64,000 nucleotides of DNA from positions 9,385,001 to 9,449,000 of the forward strand of contig NC_134953.1 of the NCBI RefSeq assembly GCF_965638725.1, given 5' to 3'. Made by a program: the position numbers and the translations under genes. The notes under the pieces are model-generated. The model was not told the DNA's origin. It ran no database searches and saw nothing but the letters and a program-made list of their open reading frames with translations. Below, piece after piece: positions 51,435 to 64,000 of the stretch (position 1 is the stretch's first letter; the number at the start of each line of letters is the position of its first letter). This stretch comes from Aptenodytes patagonicus (lineage: Eukaryota; Chordata; Aves; Sphenisciformes; Spheniscidae).

Positions 51435-54400
51435 CTAGCTCAGTAGCTGCCGAATCTCCTTGTGCATGTGACACAGGAAGTCCACGTATGAAGCCCCCCC
51501 ACTCAGGCTCTTGTCCTCCACTAGAAAGTGTTTGAACAGCATTTCCAGCTTATCTTCTTGCTTCACAATTATTAACTACAAAAAACAAGAACAAAACCAA
51601 CAGTGAGTAGTCAGCAGAATGAACGTTCTTGGAAAAAAGAGCAAAAAGCTAAATAGCTCAAAAATAACCAAAATCACAGCATATATGGCTTACGTGCTTT
51701 GACTTCTGTAACTAAGCTGGGTTAAGTCTCAATCTTTTCTAAATAGAAGGAAAATACCACGTACGTGGTTTGTGCGGTAGTATATTATAATAGGTCTGAA
51801 AAAATTTAGTTTTAAAACTATGGTAAGCACGGAACTCCAAAACTAGTAACAAAATTTTTTTCAGATCCTTGAAAACTTTGTGTTTGAATCACATTTATGA
51901 GATCAGGAAGAGTAAGTTCAGCATTGCAGCATTACCAGGCATCACCTGCTCTGCTAAAAGGGAAGGGGATTTAAAGCTACGAATGGGGGACAACATTTTT
52001 ACCTTCATGTAGCGGGATCTCTGCATTTGAAGCATGTCAACAATAGATCGTACTTTCTTTGAAAAGGGGTTTTCCAAGACAGGCAGGGTACTCTGGAATG
52101 AAAGATATCCAAACCCCATTAGTCATGCGAAGTAGAGCAACATTAAACAAAACTCAGAAGTTTTGTCATATTACATAAGGGTAGAGATAAGTCTACCCCC
52201 ACTAACATACAATCTCTTTAACCTCAACTAGTTAGAAGAGAATATAACATGATATCAGAATTAAAGGTCAATTATTCGTTCCATTTACATATTGACTGTT
52301 CTCCTCACCGCCAGCGGAGATGTGGCTTGTCAAATAAAGCTAGGCAAAAGCATGCCCAACATGCCCAGACTAGGGACATTTCCACTATAGTTTCACATAC
52401 CTGTGCTGCTCTTGTTCCTAGTATGAAAAATTTAACACTATTTTCTCAACTTGCTCTCATTGTTTTAAGTTTCGGGCGACTATCACAGACACTAGCTCCC
52501 GCACTGCCATCCAGCTCACCGAGGCGTTGCTAATCTGACTGAAGGATGACACTCCAAAGAGGTTCTGGATCAGGCCTTGCTGCACGTTCACTCCCACCCA
52601 CACAAAGATGTTCAGCCCATTCTCCAGCAGGTACATGTCACCCTTGGAGAGACGTTCCTCTGAGTTCCGGATTGCTGCTGGCAAGGAGTCACTGTCAACA
52701 TCTGCTTTTGTCTGTTTTAGAGTGAAATAAAAAATAAAATAAATCAAGGTTATAAAACAAGAACATCTTATGAAGTCCTGAAAATTTCTGCCACTAAGAC
52801 CCCAATGGTTTTCTCATTTCCAGGACTCGTAAGACTGCAATAGCTGTGACTGAAGTATCATCTTCCTTAGCTTAGTTTTCTTACTGGATGTGACACAGAA
52901 GCAGATCAGAGACTCTTGGTCAGCAAAAGAGAACATAAGGCTGCTGTGAAACTACTCTTACTTCCAACTCCTCCTGGAGTAGGAATGTAATTAGTTGTTA
53001 GTGTTATTCCAGCAACTATGGTACTGAAAAGTCAGAACAGAACATGGAGTTGCCCTGCAATGATGAAAATTACTACATAAAGTTACAAGAGGTTACAAGA
53101 ATTAGAAGAGTTACAAGCTTTAGGACTTTTAAAAGACTACGAAAGGGTCAAAAGTGTCATCTTTGCCACTAGTCACATGCTCACAGCTCAGGAAAAAAAT
53201 CCCCCAGCAAATTCACAAGATGCAGTAATGCATCTATCACTGAGTGGAATTAAGTGAAGTATCCCAACAGATGGCAGATCCCAAATGCTTCTCAAATCGC
53301 TTTCCCTTGCTAAAATATAAATGCCAGTCCTTACGACAAGTCAAGACAACAGCAAGTCTCAAGTGGTAAGGATATCCTGAATTACTCACCAGGGGCAAAA
53401 GCCTGGGATAAAAGAAAACATTTGTTTCTGCCACATCCATGGATGTGACTAACTGACGAATGTAGGCACGGTCATCCGTTGTGACCTCCAGACCAGGCTG
53501 AAGGACGTCACTCTTCAACACACAATTCAAATACACAGGAAGCAGCTTCATGCATTCAGGGAGGATCAGCTACAAGTCACAAGCAGACAGAAGTTGGTCA
53601 GCTGTCTTGCTGAATAAACTTATGTTTGACAAAACGAGGCTTGTATGAACCAACAAAGTGTGGTACAGCTGTGAGGAGTGAAAGCTGATAGTCTAGTTAT
53701 ATCATGGACTTGCAAAAGTAACAAAACTTTTCCCTGGAGCAGGCAGTGCTTCCTGGGCTCCAGACAGATGTCCAAGAACCCATTCTCAACTACAGTTTTA
53801 CTTGCAGTCTCTCTACTTCCCCAAGACTTCTCTTTGCAAATTTCTGCTGAGCAAAGCGATTGACTTTTTTTGAGTAGGTTAAGTAGGAAGCAGCTCTCAT
53901 CACCTTTTAATACCCGAGCCTGTGATTCAAACGAAAGCATCAGAGTTTACCTGGCCAGCAGAAGAGGGATTAGCACAGTTCTTTCGATAGCAAGCTAGGA
54001 TCTGGGCACACTGGTTGATCAGTGCATCTCGTACAGTCTTTACTGGACTACCCAGAACTCCACGATATGCTGCACAGAAAGAGGAAAGAAATGGCTATCA
54101 AGTGATTGCTCATGAACAGTAAAAAACCCAACACTACTTCCACAAAGTAAATCTAAACAACTATTGTTTATTAAAGTATTTTTTCCCTCCCCTTCAAACT
54201 TGTGGGAAAGAGATGATACATTCTTATTGAAGACCTGAAGAAGCTCATTCTTCAACTCTCTATCTCCCATGTACTTTAAAATACATTTTGTCATACTTGA
54301 AAGCATGCGGTACTATAAAAACTCCTTTTATAACCTGGCCATCTTTCTTTAATGGACTGAAAATGGACTGTTTCTTACATTTTAATGGTGATAAACATAC

Positions 54401-57400
54401 ACAACTCTAAATCTCTGCTGGATTTGTACTGCAAAGTAGAAAGGGCAAATAGGATACAATGCATAAAAGTATGATATTTAACCCAGATCTATGAGCAAAG
54501 GCCACCATTTCCTATTCCCAGAGCAAAATTCTGGAACAGTTAAAGAACAAACTAAACCAGTCCAAAAATAAATACGAGGATGAATTCAGACAGCTGTCAA
54601 TACAAACCTCTATTAAAAAAAAATTAGACAAGAATTTGTATGAAGGATAAAGCCTACCACCTCTCTGTACCTCTTGTCCTAAGCAACAATACTATCATCA
54701 CAGCTTTATACTCTTTCCCATAAATGACTGAAGTATCAGGATTGTCACCTGACATTTGACACAAAGAGAATAAACAGGTGTCATTGGATGACAACAGGCA
54801 TTTTAACAGCAGTTAAAGGTTGCAATTCTTGTTACCATATTTACCCTTACCATATTTAGCCAAGTAATTGATGAGCGTGTCTGTCTCACAGTTTCGATAG
54901 AGGTCAGCAAGCTGCGTGCAACAGTTTAAGGAGAGGTTGTGAATGCGGAGTCGTCGCTGTCCTGCACAACTTGTATATAACAGAGCACACTGTAGGAGAC
55001 AAAAATGCCAGGATATAGAAAAATAAGGTCCTGCTACAATAAGAAAAGCAGGATTTGAATATACTTCATTAAAAACTAGGACTCAAGATGCCTAAACAAA
55101 TAAGAATTATGTAAAAGACCTGCACAATAAGCTTAAAGCTTATGCTAAGAATCAGGGTCAATGAAAGATAACAAGCAGCAATGTTAGCAGTTTGTATTAA
55201 GGGAACTGGGTCTTGGAAAACAGATTGTAGTTTGAAGCAGTCTAGGTCACCCTGAGAACAAGTATGCTGAAAGGTTAAGGGTATAGTAAGGGGCAGAAAA
55301 AAGAACAAACAGTTCCTTGAAGGAGTGTCTAATAATTCAGTTCAGAGCAACCTCATCCTCTTCTGCAACTGGCATTCTCCCCCGGTGAGATTTGGTTCCC
55401 CCTTGACACAGTTTTGTTGACAATTCTAAATTGTCAGCTCACTTCTTTCTCCTAGGAAGCCTACTCCCTCACCTGAAGGAGTGCACCACTGTCTTCACTC
55501 AGTTTGTCATCGTGCTTGAATTCCACTGTGATTGTTTTATCACAGTCCAAACCTGCCATCTCTACATCAGTTGTGTTGCTCATATAGAAAGCTCCAAAAA
55601 AGTCAGTTGCTCGAATACCTAAAAAAGAAAAAACCCCAACATGAACCACTATTTTCAACAGAGTAACAAGACAGACAGCCTTTGGAGCCCTGAAAATCTT
55701 GTCATCGGTGACACTAAGTTATCTTGACAGATTTCAGCAGGGATCTTTGCCCGGTCTCGACAAAAGTCTTAGAATTTCAAAGCTTTAGCAGAGCTTTTTG
55801 CATAGCCTAGTCTCAAGATGTTTGAAACTAGGGAAAAATCTGTTACTTCCCATATGACATGCCTGAAGTGGTCAATTTATTAAGACTCATTCACGCTAAC
55901 ACCCACCTGTGCTTGTGCGCACTCTCATTACAGCATCAAATCCCACTTCTTTCTGGACATCTCTTCTCAGGTCATTCAGGAACCTATCCTGGTCTATCTC
56001 CAGCTAGAACACAAACAATAATTCAAGTTTCATAATCCCATAAATCAGAGCTGCTCCATAAATCATAAAGTAATTTAAAACCAGATACTATCTCCTGCAG
56101 TCTTACTCTAAAACTCAGCCATCATACAGGGCTCAGTGCCCTGCTAATGAAATATTGTGCTAAAAGTTAACAGCATAGCTTTTCTTGTTGTTGTTTTTGT
56201 TATTAATAGAGATAATTTGTGTAAAGACATAAAGCTAACAAAATAATTTTGGTGAAAATCTTGACATTTAAGTAGCAATTTATTTCCAAATAAGTACTTG
56301 CTCACTATGGTTCACACTACAAAAAACAACTCTTAACTAAACAATAATTCTTATTTAGATCAAATACCAGTCAGCCAATGTCACTCTTACCTGGAAATAT
56401 GCATACTTATAAATGGAGCCTCCTGTCTGGTAAGTTACTACACCTAGTGTAGCCACATCCAAATACTGGTTTGGAAATAGGAACAGATCCACACAGCAGC
56501 CCTGGGCCACACAGTCCTTGGCCAAGTTACTGTAAAAGTTTGTCTGTGGTTGAAATAAAGTCTAAGAAAGGAAGTCAGAGGTGACGTCAGAAGTTTGTGG
56601 TAAGAAAAAGAAAGTGAGATCTAGTTTACAATCCCAGTCAAAACACTTTTATACTTTAAGTCTCTCTTCAGGGAAGTTAGGATCATATAAATTCTTCCTG
56701 ACCCTGCCCTTGAAGAACTGTTGAATATTACGAAAATTACTACACATCTTTGCTTTAATTGTAAGTTAAAGTAAATGTGCTCAACCCAGCTACAATATTT
56801 TATCCTGTATAAGAACCTAGATCTATCTCTTCTTGTTCTCATACCAGAGCTGTCCTTATGATGTCAAGTCTACACAGCCCTGCTTGAGAACAGAAGGTAA
56901 AAGTGCAATGTTAAAAGATATTAGTTGGGATGGTTACACTACATGCTACCCTTGTATTTTTTTTAATGTTGCTTCAGAGTTATTTTATCTCATAAAGAGT
57001 ATAATATAGACCTGTAATGTAAGCATCATGCAAGTCGTTATTACCTTCTCCTTATCTGTGTTGATCAGTTTCTTATCATCCCTGTTCTTTAACTTCCCTG
57101 GGGCCTCTGCGATGGGCAGAGAGGTATGGAAAATGAAGAGCTTGCCAGCACACTCGGCTGCCTGAAGGAAAGCGAGTGCAAAAAGTGCAAGTTAGAAACA
57201 TTTATAAAAATTGTAAGGGAAACTGTGATTCAAGAACAAGCATTCAAGCATCCTCATCACTTCTTTATGTCAGGAAGGCGCTTTATCAGACACACAGGCT
57301 CAGTGATCACTTGGTTACTTCAGTGGTTTCCAACACAGGGAGCACAGTTTACTGCTCAGTTACAGAAAAGCAAGTTTCAGTTCTACTGGACCTGTGCTAC

Positions 57401-60400
57401 TTCCGTGGCAGGGAGAAAAGGACTGGCTCCAAGGAGACACAGAGCAGTAAGCAGGACTCAGCTACAAAAGGTTTTGTGCAAACGTGTTAGATTGCTTTCT
57501 TCTCTGATTTGCAGCTACTGAGTTCGTGGAAAAGGAAGAGAGTCACAGAAATGGCAAAGGATTTTGTAATCTAAGCTTCAACAGATCATTAATTTTAAAT
57601 CAATAACCTATGTCAACACTAGCCAATATTTAGTAGGTTATTTTCTCTGACACATGCAGTATGTAAACAATCAATCAATCAGTAATTTATATTATTTCTT
57701 GATTGAACAATTGTCATGAAAATTGAGTTTAAGAGAGACTTCTAAGGACTTACATAACAGACAAATAGAGCTACATGAACAGTTTTGGATGGAATCATAC
57801 AGGCAATCAATTCAATCAGTATATACGAGTCGGAGTTAGATCATGCATGTAATTATCTGGATGAAGTACTGCAATGGAAGAACTTTAGGAAAGGTTTACT
57901 TGGTTAGCACATTGTTGTGGGCAACTTCAACAGATTGCATTTTTATTTAAGATTATACCAGAGCTTTAAGCACAGGATTAGAAAGACACCATGTTACAGA
58001 ACTCCTCAATGAGACATGACTGACTTCAGCTCTTGGTTTTAATGTTGGAAGGTCTTTATTTTTTTGTAGGTTCTATAAACTGTTCAAAGCAAAACCCAGC
58101 CAGATAACTGGAATTAAGCCGTATGTCTTGTACTTTGAACAAAAATTATTAAAAAAAAATTGGGTAGAGAACAGATAGCTAGCTACATAGAACCAGAGGT
58201 ACATGCACTTGAAGAATGAGCCAAGCACTCCCTACATGTAGCACATCTACCACAAGGAGACTTACAAAAAGCTTTAGAACTGTCTGTCTTAGTGTGTGTT
58301 AGCAGAGTATGAACTTCAGAGTACTCGGACTGAAAACAATTTGCCATGACAATGCATTTACTAACCTTCAGCGCCTCCAGTCCTGCTTGAATCACAGGTG
58401 CAAAAACAGTTTCTGTTTCTCTTGTGTCTGCAAACATTTCTGGAATCTGATCCAGCAAACTAGCAAAGAACAAGAAAAAGGAGGAATTCAAGATTCCATT
58501 TCATTGGAAAAGCCACACAGTTGCAGTTGATGACCCATGAGACAGAAGTCCCTACTGTGTCTGTAAATTTGCATAATTTTTACAGTATTCAGCATCTCAT
58601 CATTTATCTGTGAAAAAAATGATGCTTTGTGATTCTTCATTGGCTTCTCTAATCCATATCCTCAGTGCTTGCTGTATAGCCTCAGCTGATGCCTACTTTA
58701 ATAGCTCTTCTGTATTCCTGCTCTTTTAATATATTCCAATATATATTGGTACGTAAACTCTTAGGAAAGACTAGTGACTCTTGGCCTCTGTTTGCCAAGA
58801 ATCCTGTGTACTATTCAAAGATTAATAGGTTTAATCCACAATTTTGTATTTATGCTTGTTAATGCACAAAACAGGCTAGAAATTTTCTTTAAAAACATGC
58901 AATGCCAGGTCGTAAACGTAGTTAGCTACACACCATAGTTTAATTACAGTTCAAGTATCATGTTAAATAGTTTGCCAAAACTTTGCTTATTTCTCTTTCT
59001 TTCCTTCTAGATTTTATCTTCTCTATCCCACTCATTCAATTTTCTCCACAGAACCAAAATTAGACACCACTGTTGTGTCCGTTTACAGTTATTTAGGCAG
59101 CTGCCTTAAAGACAGTGATTCAGTATTCTTATGACTTTCACTCTGCATCATTCTAGTTGTGTTTTCTTTTTTCACAGAAATGCCCTTCTGCACTAAATCC
59201 TCTTATATATACCCTCTGCCAAGCTGGGCTACGAGCCAAATACACCCTTACCCCATGAATTTTCCCATCCTACTTTGCCAGCTTAATCTCAAAGAGTATA
59301 GGAAGCTAAAATACACGGAGTGACTTCTAGGTGAATAACATGGCAAATAAGCATGCAACACTTGAATCTACCAAACAAAGTTTACTACACACATTATAAA
59401 TCAATTTTATTACCTCGCAATAACTGTCCTGGACTCGTTCACATTCACCAGAAAACCATCAAGGAGTGGCACAAACATATCTGCCACATCTGAGACAACC
59501 ATCATTTGTGGCTGTGCCAGTGAGCTCTTCACGTTATAGAAGTGTAACACCTTGTTGTAGGTGACAAAGCCTACTCGAATGGCTGATTCTTCCATGTTGC
59601 CTTCCCTGTAAGAGACATGCTTGCCTTCACATCTAAGTAGACAGTGAAATCATTACACAGAACCCAACACAAAAAGGGATACGGGAAAAACGAAAGGAAG
59701 GAAAATTCATTTTCACCTAGAAAGGGACCCAGAAAGATGTTGTTTTAATTTCTAGCTTTTTTTAAAGGGAAAAAGTGACAGTTTCCCCCATTTTGACTGG
59801 CTACAGTATATACAATATACCTACCTGGGCAGGTAATCTAGGAGTGACTTTAATTCTTCACATATTAGCCTCACTAAGCCACTCTTCACAGCATTGTAAG
59901 ACACATCAATCATGAAAATGAAAGCAGGTGGACTGGGAAACTTGTTATTCTGTGGAAGAGAGGGAAGAAGTCACATTATGGCCACATAATACAGAGCTGT
60001 TATGTGGGCTGCAACGTGGACAAATGAATGCTGGTCAAAACTCTAATAGCTTTCATGTACTTTTCTACTCATGAGCACTAATTGTTTCTTCAGATCATTC
60101 TCCCATCCCTGCCCAACTAACAGACATGTAAGCACACTGTGCTTGAAATGGACCGGTGTTACATGCCCTAGAGTAATTTTGCCATTGCTCAGTGAAGAAC
60201 AGGCTAGTCACAACTAAATCATCCATTTACATGACTAGGCCAGATAGGGGAAGTAGACGGGGAAGTTTCCTGCCAGTTCTCAAGACGTTGGAATCTGACC
60301 AGACTTGTTATATTGATGAAAATCACCTATAAAGCAAAAGATTTTCCTCTCCAAGAACTGCAACCGTTCCCTTCTACTTAAATATCAGGTTTGCTTTGGG

Positions 60401-63400
60401 AAATAAAAACTTGTTTCAGTCAACAGTTTTCTGAAATCTCTAGGTCATATTGGAAGGAGCACACAGAAGAAAAGCAAAACAGAAGAACTTTCAAGAAATC
60501 TGGGAAGATCGCATCTCATTTGATTTAAAAATGCTTCTTACGCTGTTAGAAGCAAGATAATTGGTTCTTCTCTTAACTCAAAGTAAAGCTAAGGCATCAG
60601 AAGGTAACCAGTATAAAGTTGCAACATTTAGGTATTTATTTTCCCAGCATTTATTTCAGCAGATATAAGTTGCTTTAATAAACACCTTGCACATATTTTT
60701 CCTATTCCTTAGAAGTTTATTATTATTTAAATCTTTAATTTAAAAGTGAACCAGCTCTGACAATATATTATTTCCACAATATTCTTGTGTTTTTAACCAC
60801 TATTGGAAAGTTAAGTTCAATAGGTAAAGTCTGTCTTAGGCAACAGATGGCACATTGCATAGTTACTATTGTACTTTTCGTGAATCTCTCCTACATTCTC
60901 CTTCCCCAAGGACTACCGCAAGAGAGTCCCTCCTGCAGAATTGCTAAGGTAACAGCAGCTATAGCTGCTCATATAGCTCCAGAAGAGAGTGACAGAGGGA
61001 GCCATAACAAAATTATATTATGTCATGTGTGGTCAAGACTTCCTCTACTTTGGGAAGTAAGCACACAAGCACATTACCTTACACAATGAAGCAGGTTGGA
61101 TTAATGCTGTTAATTATCTCTGCCAGCTAGAAAGCAGCCCCAGACAATTCATGTCATTCTTACTTTTAGGAAAATAGGCTTTTTATTTAAAAGCAAAACA
61201 AAATACAGTAATAAACACATACTACTGTACCTTGCAATAGTCAACTGTTGCTAGAAACTCATAAGACCCCAGTGATAATTCAGGTCGATCACAGAAATCT
61301 ACTCGCTTTCCAGTATGATCCAAATGCTGGAAGTAGTGAGGTGGTACTGGGGAAGGAAGAAACATTAAGTTCAGTGACAAACACTGTGACTAGAGAGCTA
61401 AGATGACAACAGCTGTTTCAAGTAAAACTCCAGGAAAGCTAGCTAGCACTCTGTGCTAGCATGCAAGTATTACTAAAAATATTCATGCAATTTAAGAGCA
61501 TCATTAAAGCCAAGAAATACAGACAAACTGCTTCCAGTTTGCCATATGCACCAGGTGGCACACTGTATAGTCACTATTGTACTTTTCCTGAATCTCCTTT
61601 ACATTCTCATTTTAAATTTCATATCAGAAACGTCACTACAACACACTCTTAGGATTCTTCTGAAGGATTTAGTTCAAAGGAAAAATATAAGAATCTTGTA
61701 TAAGTAGTAACAAATGACTTGTTACATTTGAGTTTGAGGCAAACTACGGGCTACAACATTATTGTCTCAATTCAGGCCTACCAAAAGACTGAGCTCCGTA
61801 TTTTGCTGTATGAGTTAGCTTTTTCCTTCCCTTCCCATGCCGCACAAGAGTAAATCCTTCTAGGCACTCTCGGGTGCAGAGACTGCCATAATCCTTTTGT
61901 CAGAATAGACAGGGTACTTCTTACAGTGGATTGTAAAGCATTAAGAAGGAGGAACCAAAAGTGTAAGCACATGCCCTGTGCTGGTACCAGGCATCGGAAG
62001 GTAAAATTGGAGTTAAGCTAAGTTTTTGCCTACAAAAGTCAGCTGCATAAACAAAGAAAGCACTTCCCTTGTGCCCCAAGAACTACCATGACAGAGACTC
62101 CCTCCTGCAGAATTGCTAGGGTGACAAAATGTATTCCAGCTATAGCTGCCTAGATAGCTCCAGGGGAGAATAAAGTGAGATTATCTGTAATGATAGTATT
62201 CACCACCTTTAAATTATTCTAAACATTCGAAGTTTCAAGTTCAAAAAAAACCAAAGTGCCATTGTTACGACTATACATATAAGCACCTATGACTCTTCTC
62301 CCCTCCAAGTACACATCCAGTACAAGCTAATTACCTGATTGTTTTTGCAGAGAAAACAGAAATTGTTCTCAAGTATGAGGTACAACTACATTGTATTTTC
62401 ACAGCATTGCTTTCATCAGCAGTCTCTGAGCATCCCTCCCTTTTCTGCCCCTGCTCAGTTGTTACAGGTACAGCCATTCATACGGCTGCTGAGTAAGCAG
62501 GGACAGGGAATGCATGCAGGCTGAAAATCACCACACAAAAAAAGTTTTTTTAAAGTTGGCCATTTCTAACCCCCGTCAGCTTCCCATTTTGGTTTGTACA
62601 AACAGTTTTACAGCATAACTGAGGTGATAAGAACAAACAGTCCATTAAACGCCATCAGTGCTACCAAATGAAACACTCAAAACATCACCATAAGGTTCGT
62701 TGTACCTTACATTCCACTGTGCCTTCAAAACACATCTATGGATATCATGCTATGAGCTGCACATAGTGACTTCTGCTTAAAGGAAGCATGTTTTACATTA
62801 ATTTAGGAGAGCAACTAACATTAACTGGCATATATTGAACACTCCTGTTCAGCTGTAGATTTAGCTGCAATCTCATCTCTAAGCAGTGTTTAAACAGGCT
62901 TTGTGAGCAAAAAAGACAATCCTGTAACTCATGCTACTGATTAGATGTACATCTCAGTCTGTCATAGAAAAATGTAAGTTTGAAATACCCTAAGAAAATA
63001 GCATAAGTAATTTTTCAAACTACCATACATTATGCTACAAGTACCTCATGTTAGAAATTTGGTACAATAATACTGCAATGCATAAGCACCTACTTAATTT
63101 GAACATAATTTCAGAACTGAGCACTGAACACGTTTTATAATGATTTTTTTTTACAAGACTAAACACACATGAAAGCACAGTATACATTATAAGTGATCAT
63201 AACATGATAAAGATTTATTTGCTTGCATCTTGTTCAAAGACCACTCCAATAAAGCCTAGAGACCGATTTCCAGAAAAAACCTTACCCTCAGTGACACAGC
63301 TGCAGAAACAACACTGGAACCTCCTTCCACCCTCAATGAATTGCATAAAAGGGCACATGTAAGCCTTGCACCTATTACATCGGACAGGACCGGATTCTCC

Positions 63401-63424
63401 ATGGTCTACCAAGTAAGGAAGAGT
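51435..63424 (-). CDS. SEC24C: SEC24C, COPII coat cargo-binding subunit, 3' part (last 15 coding exons)
   Basis: Inner-coat COPII subunit that pairs with SEC23 and selects cargo at ER exit sites. Visible exons: 63424-63286, 61346-61231, 59949-59825, 59605-59414, 58459-58366, 57161-57045, 56561-56391, 56003-55907, 55618-55473, 54989-54851, 54069-53951, 53569-53390, 52711-52520, 52092-52003, 51575-51435. All phases agree and give 685 C-terminal residues plus stop (human about 1094 in total); the variable Pro/Gln-rich N-terminus lies beyond the window. Domains: zinc finger C-x2-C-x18-C-x2-C in the first exon; the trunk with [10 protein letters not shown] and R-V-G-F-V-T-Y-N-K; beta-sandwich and helical parts ([17 protein letters not shown]); a gelsolin-like fold ([14 protein letters not shown]); and C-terminal [14 protein letters not shown], as in SEC24C. 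Linkage to FUT11/CHCHD1 supports SEC24C over SEC24D. Confidence 0.97.
60840..61000. repeat. Intronic repeat copy A (SEC24C)
   Basis: About 160 bases, from 'gatggcacattgcatag' through 'gctcatatagctcc', recur downstream in two separated pieces (61553-61608 and 62071-62180). Over the first 55 bases I count about eight mismatches, mostly transitions. No known repeat family was recognised. Confidence 0.75.
61553..62180. repeat. Intronic repeat copy B, split by about 460 bp
   Basis: The first piece (61553-61608) matches the left part of copy A and the second (62071-62180) matches its right part, in the same order and orientation. The roughly 460 bases between them have no counterpart in copy A. 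Either the sequence was inserted into copy B or it was lost from copy A. Confidence 0.7.
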
Positions 63425-64000
63425 CTGCAGAAGCAGGGGAAAAAAAAGAAAAGAAAGGTCACATGATGATGAGAAAGAAGTGATCACATGTATTGCAGAG
63501 CTTAAAACTATCTCCCTGTACATTGCATAGGATTTAACATTTTGGCAGCTATGGGAGAGAGTGCAGGGGGCGGGGGAAGCCTGAACAAGTATTTCGTAAA
63601 TGCTTTTCACAACTCAGGCTCTAGCACAGCAGTTCTTTGTGGGCTGTGGTCATTAATGGGCTATCCCACTTAGACACAAACAAGTACTTCCGCATGGTGC
63701 TGCACTACCTTACATAGCAGCCAGCTTGAGGAGCATGAGCTCTAGCAGGAGTACCACACTGCACAGCACAGATGTATCCCAAGTGAACATAAAAGACTGA
63801 AGCCATGCAAAGAATGGCTGTGATAACCTCATGGGAGTGAGCATACAATTTACATTTCACCACAGGTTGGGTGTTTTAAAAGCAACTCTTGACCTCTTGT
63901 ATTTTTCCCTTGTAAAAAAAATAGAAGCCAGTCATTGCATTCCATGTATTCAAGAACACAGAGCATCCAGACTATCTTAAAAAATTTCAACTGATAAGAC
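63425..64000 (-). other. SEC24C: SEC24C intron running off the window
   Basis: A CTGCAG acceptor at 63425-63430 (minus strand) precedes the zinc-finger exon, which begins in phase 0. No further coding exon is recognised up to the end of the window. Confidence 0.7.

Noticed and set aside
51435-63424. SEC24D as identity of the right-hand gene
   Set aside because: SEC24C and SEC24D are close paralogs, but the C-terminal exons match the SEC24C sequence I recall and FUT11 and CHCHD1 are its known neighbours.
63455-63500. ATGATGA-type word resembling a snoRNA C box
   Set aside because: It is on the plus strand, opposite to the host gene, and no matching D box or terminal stem was found at suitable spacing.

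Overview
The window looks like avian (or at least sauropsid) nuclear DNA. The genes are spliced with canonical GT-AG introns, three CpG-rich promoter regions are visible, introns are compact, and the one well-preserved interspersed repeat in 64 kb is a CR1 LINE ending in the CR1-type 3' sequence. No prokaryotic, organellar, retroviral or CRISPR feature was seen.

Four protein-coding genes lie on the minus strand, all pointing toward position 1. From high to low coordinates they are: SEC24C (COPII cargo adaptor; its last 15 coding exons, 51.4-63.4 kb, with the 5' part beyond the window), FUT11 (GT10 fucosyltransferase; complete, 3 exons, 39.7-47.6 kb), CHCHD1/MRPS37 (mitochondrial small-ribosomal-subunit twin-CX9C protein; complete, 3 exons, 28.7-31.2 kb), and a complete 15-exon neurotrypsin-type serine protease gene (8.7-23.6 kb). 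The last gene encodes a signal peptide, a kringle, four SRCR domains and a trypsin-like protease with intact activation site, catalytic triad and S1 aspartate. Assembled across phase-matched splice sites it gives an open frame of 820 residues.

The main observation is where that protease sits. SEC24C-FUT11-CHCHD1 is the order known from mammalian 10q22. PRSS12 itself lies by SEC24D in the paralogous block at human 4q26 (NDST3-PRSS12-METTL14-SEC24D). A neurotrypsin gene downstream of SEC24C, in the same relative orientation as PRSS12 has to SEC24D, is what a second-round genome-duplication partner of PRSS12 would look like. I therefore call it PRSS12-like rather than PRSS12. From memory, its protease domain is also too different from human PRSS12 for a simple ortholog. 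This is inference and needs a tree.

Layout: 0-8.7 kb has no recognised gene but holds a decayed CR1/L3-type LINE near 5 kb. 8.7-23.6 kb is the PRSS12-like gene, with a CpG-rich 5' end and a G-rich (minus-strand) minisatellite at 24.05-24.24 kb. 24.3-28.7 kb is intergenic. 28.7-31.2 kb is CHCHD1, with its CpG island at about 30.8-31.35 kb. 31.4-39.7 kb is intergenic plus probable FUT11 3' UTR and holds a small hairpin element and a perfect palindrome. 39.7-47.65 kb is FUT11, with the CR1 copy in intron 2. 47.9-51.4 kb is spacer plus probable SEC24C 3' UTR. 51.4-64 kb is SEC24C, with a duplicated 5' splice site and a duplicated intronic segment. The four genes do not form a pathway; their clustering reflects ancient synteny.
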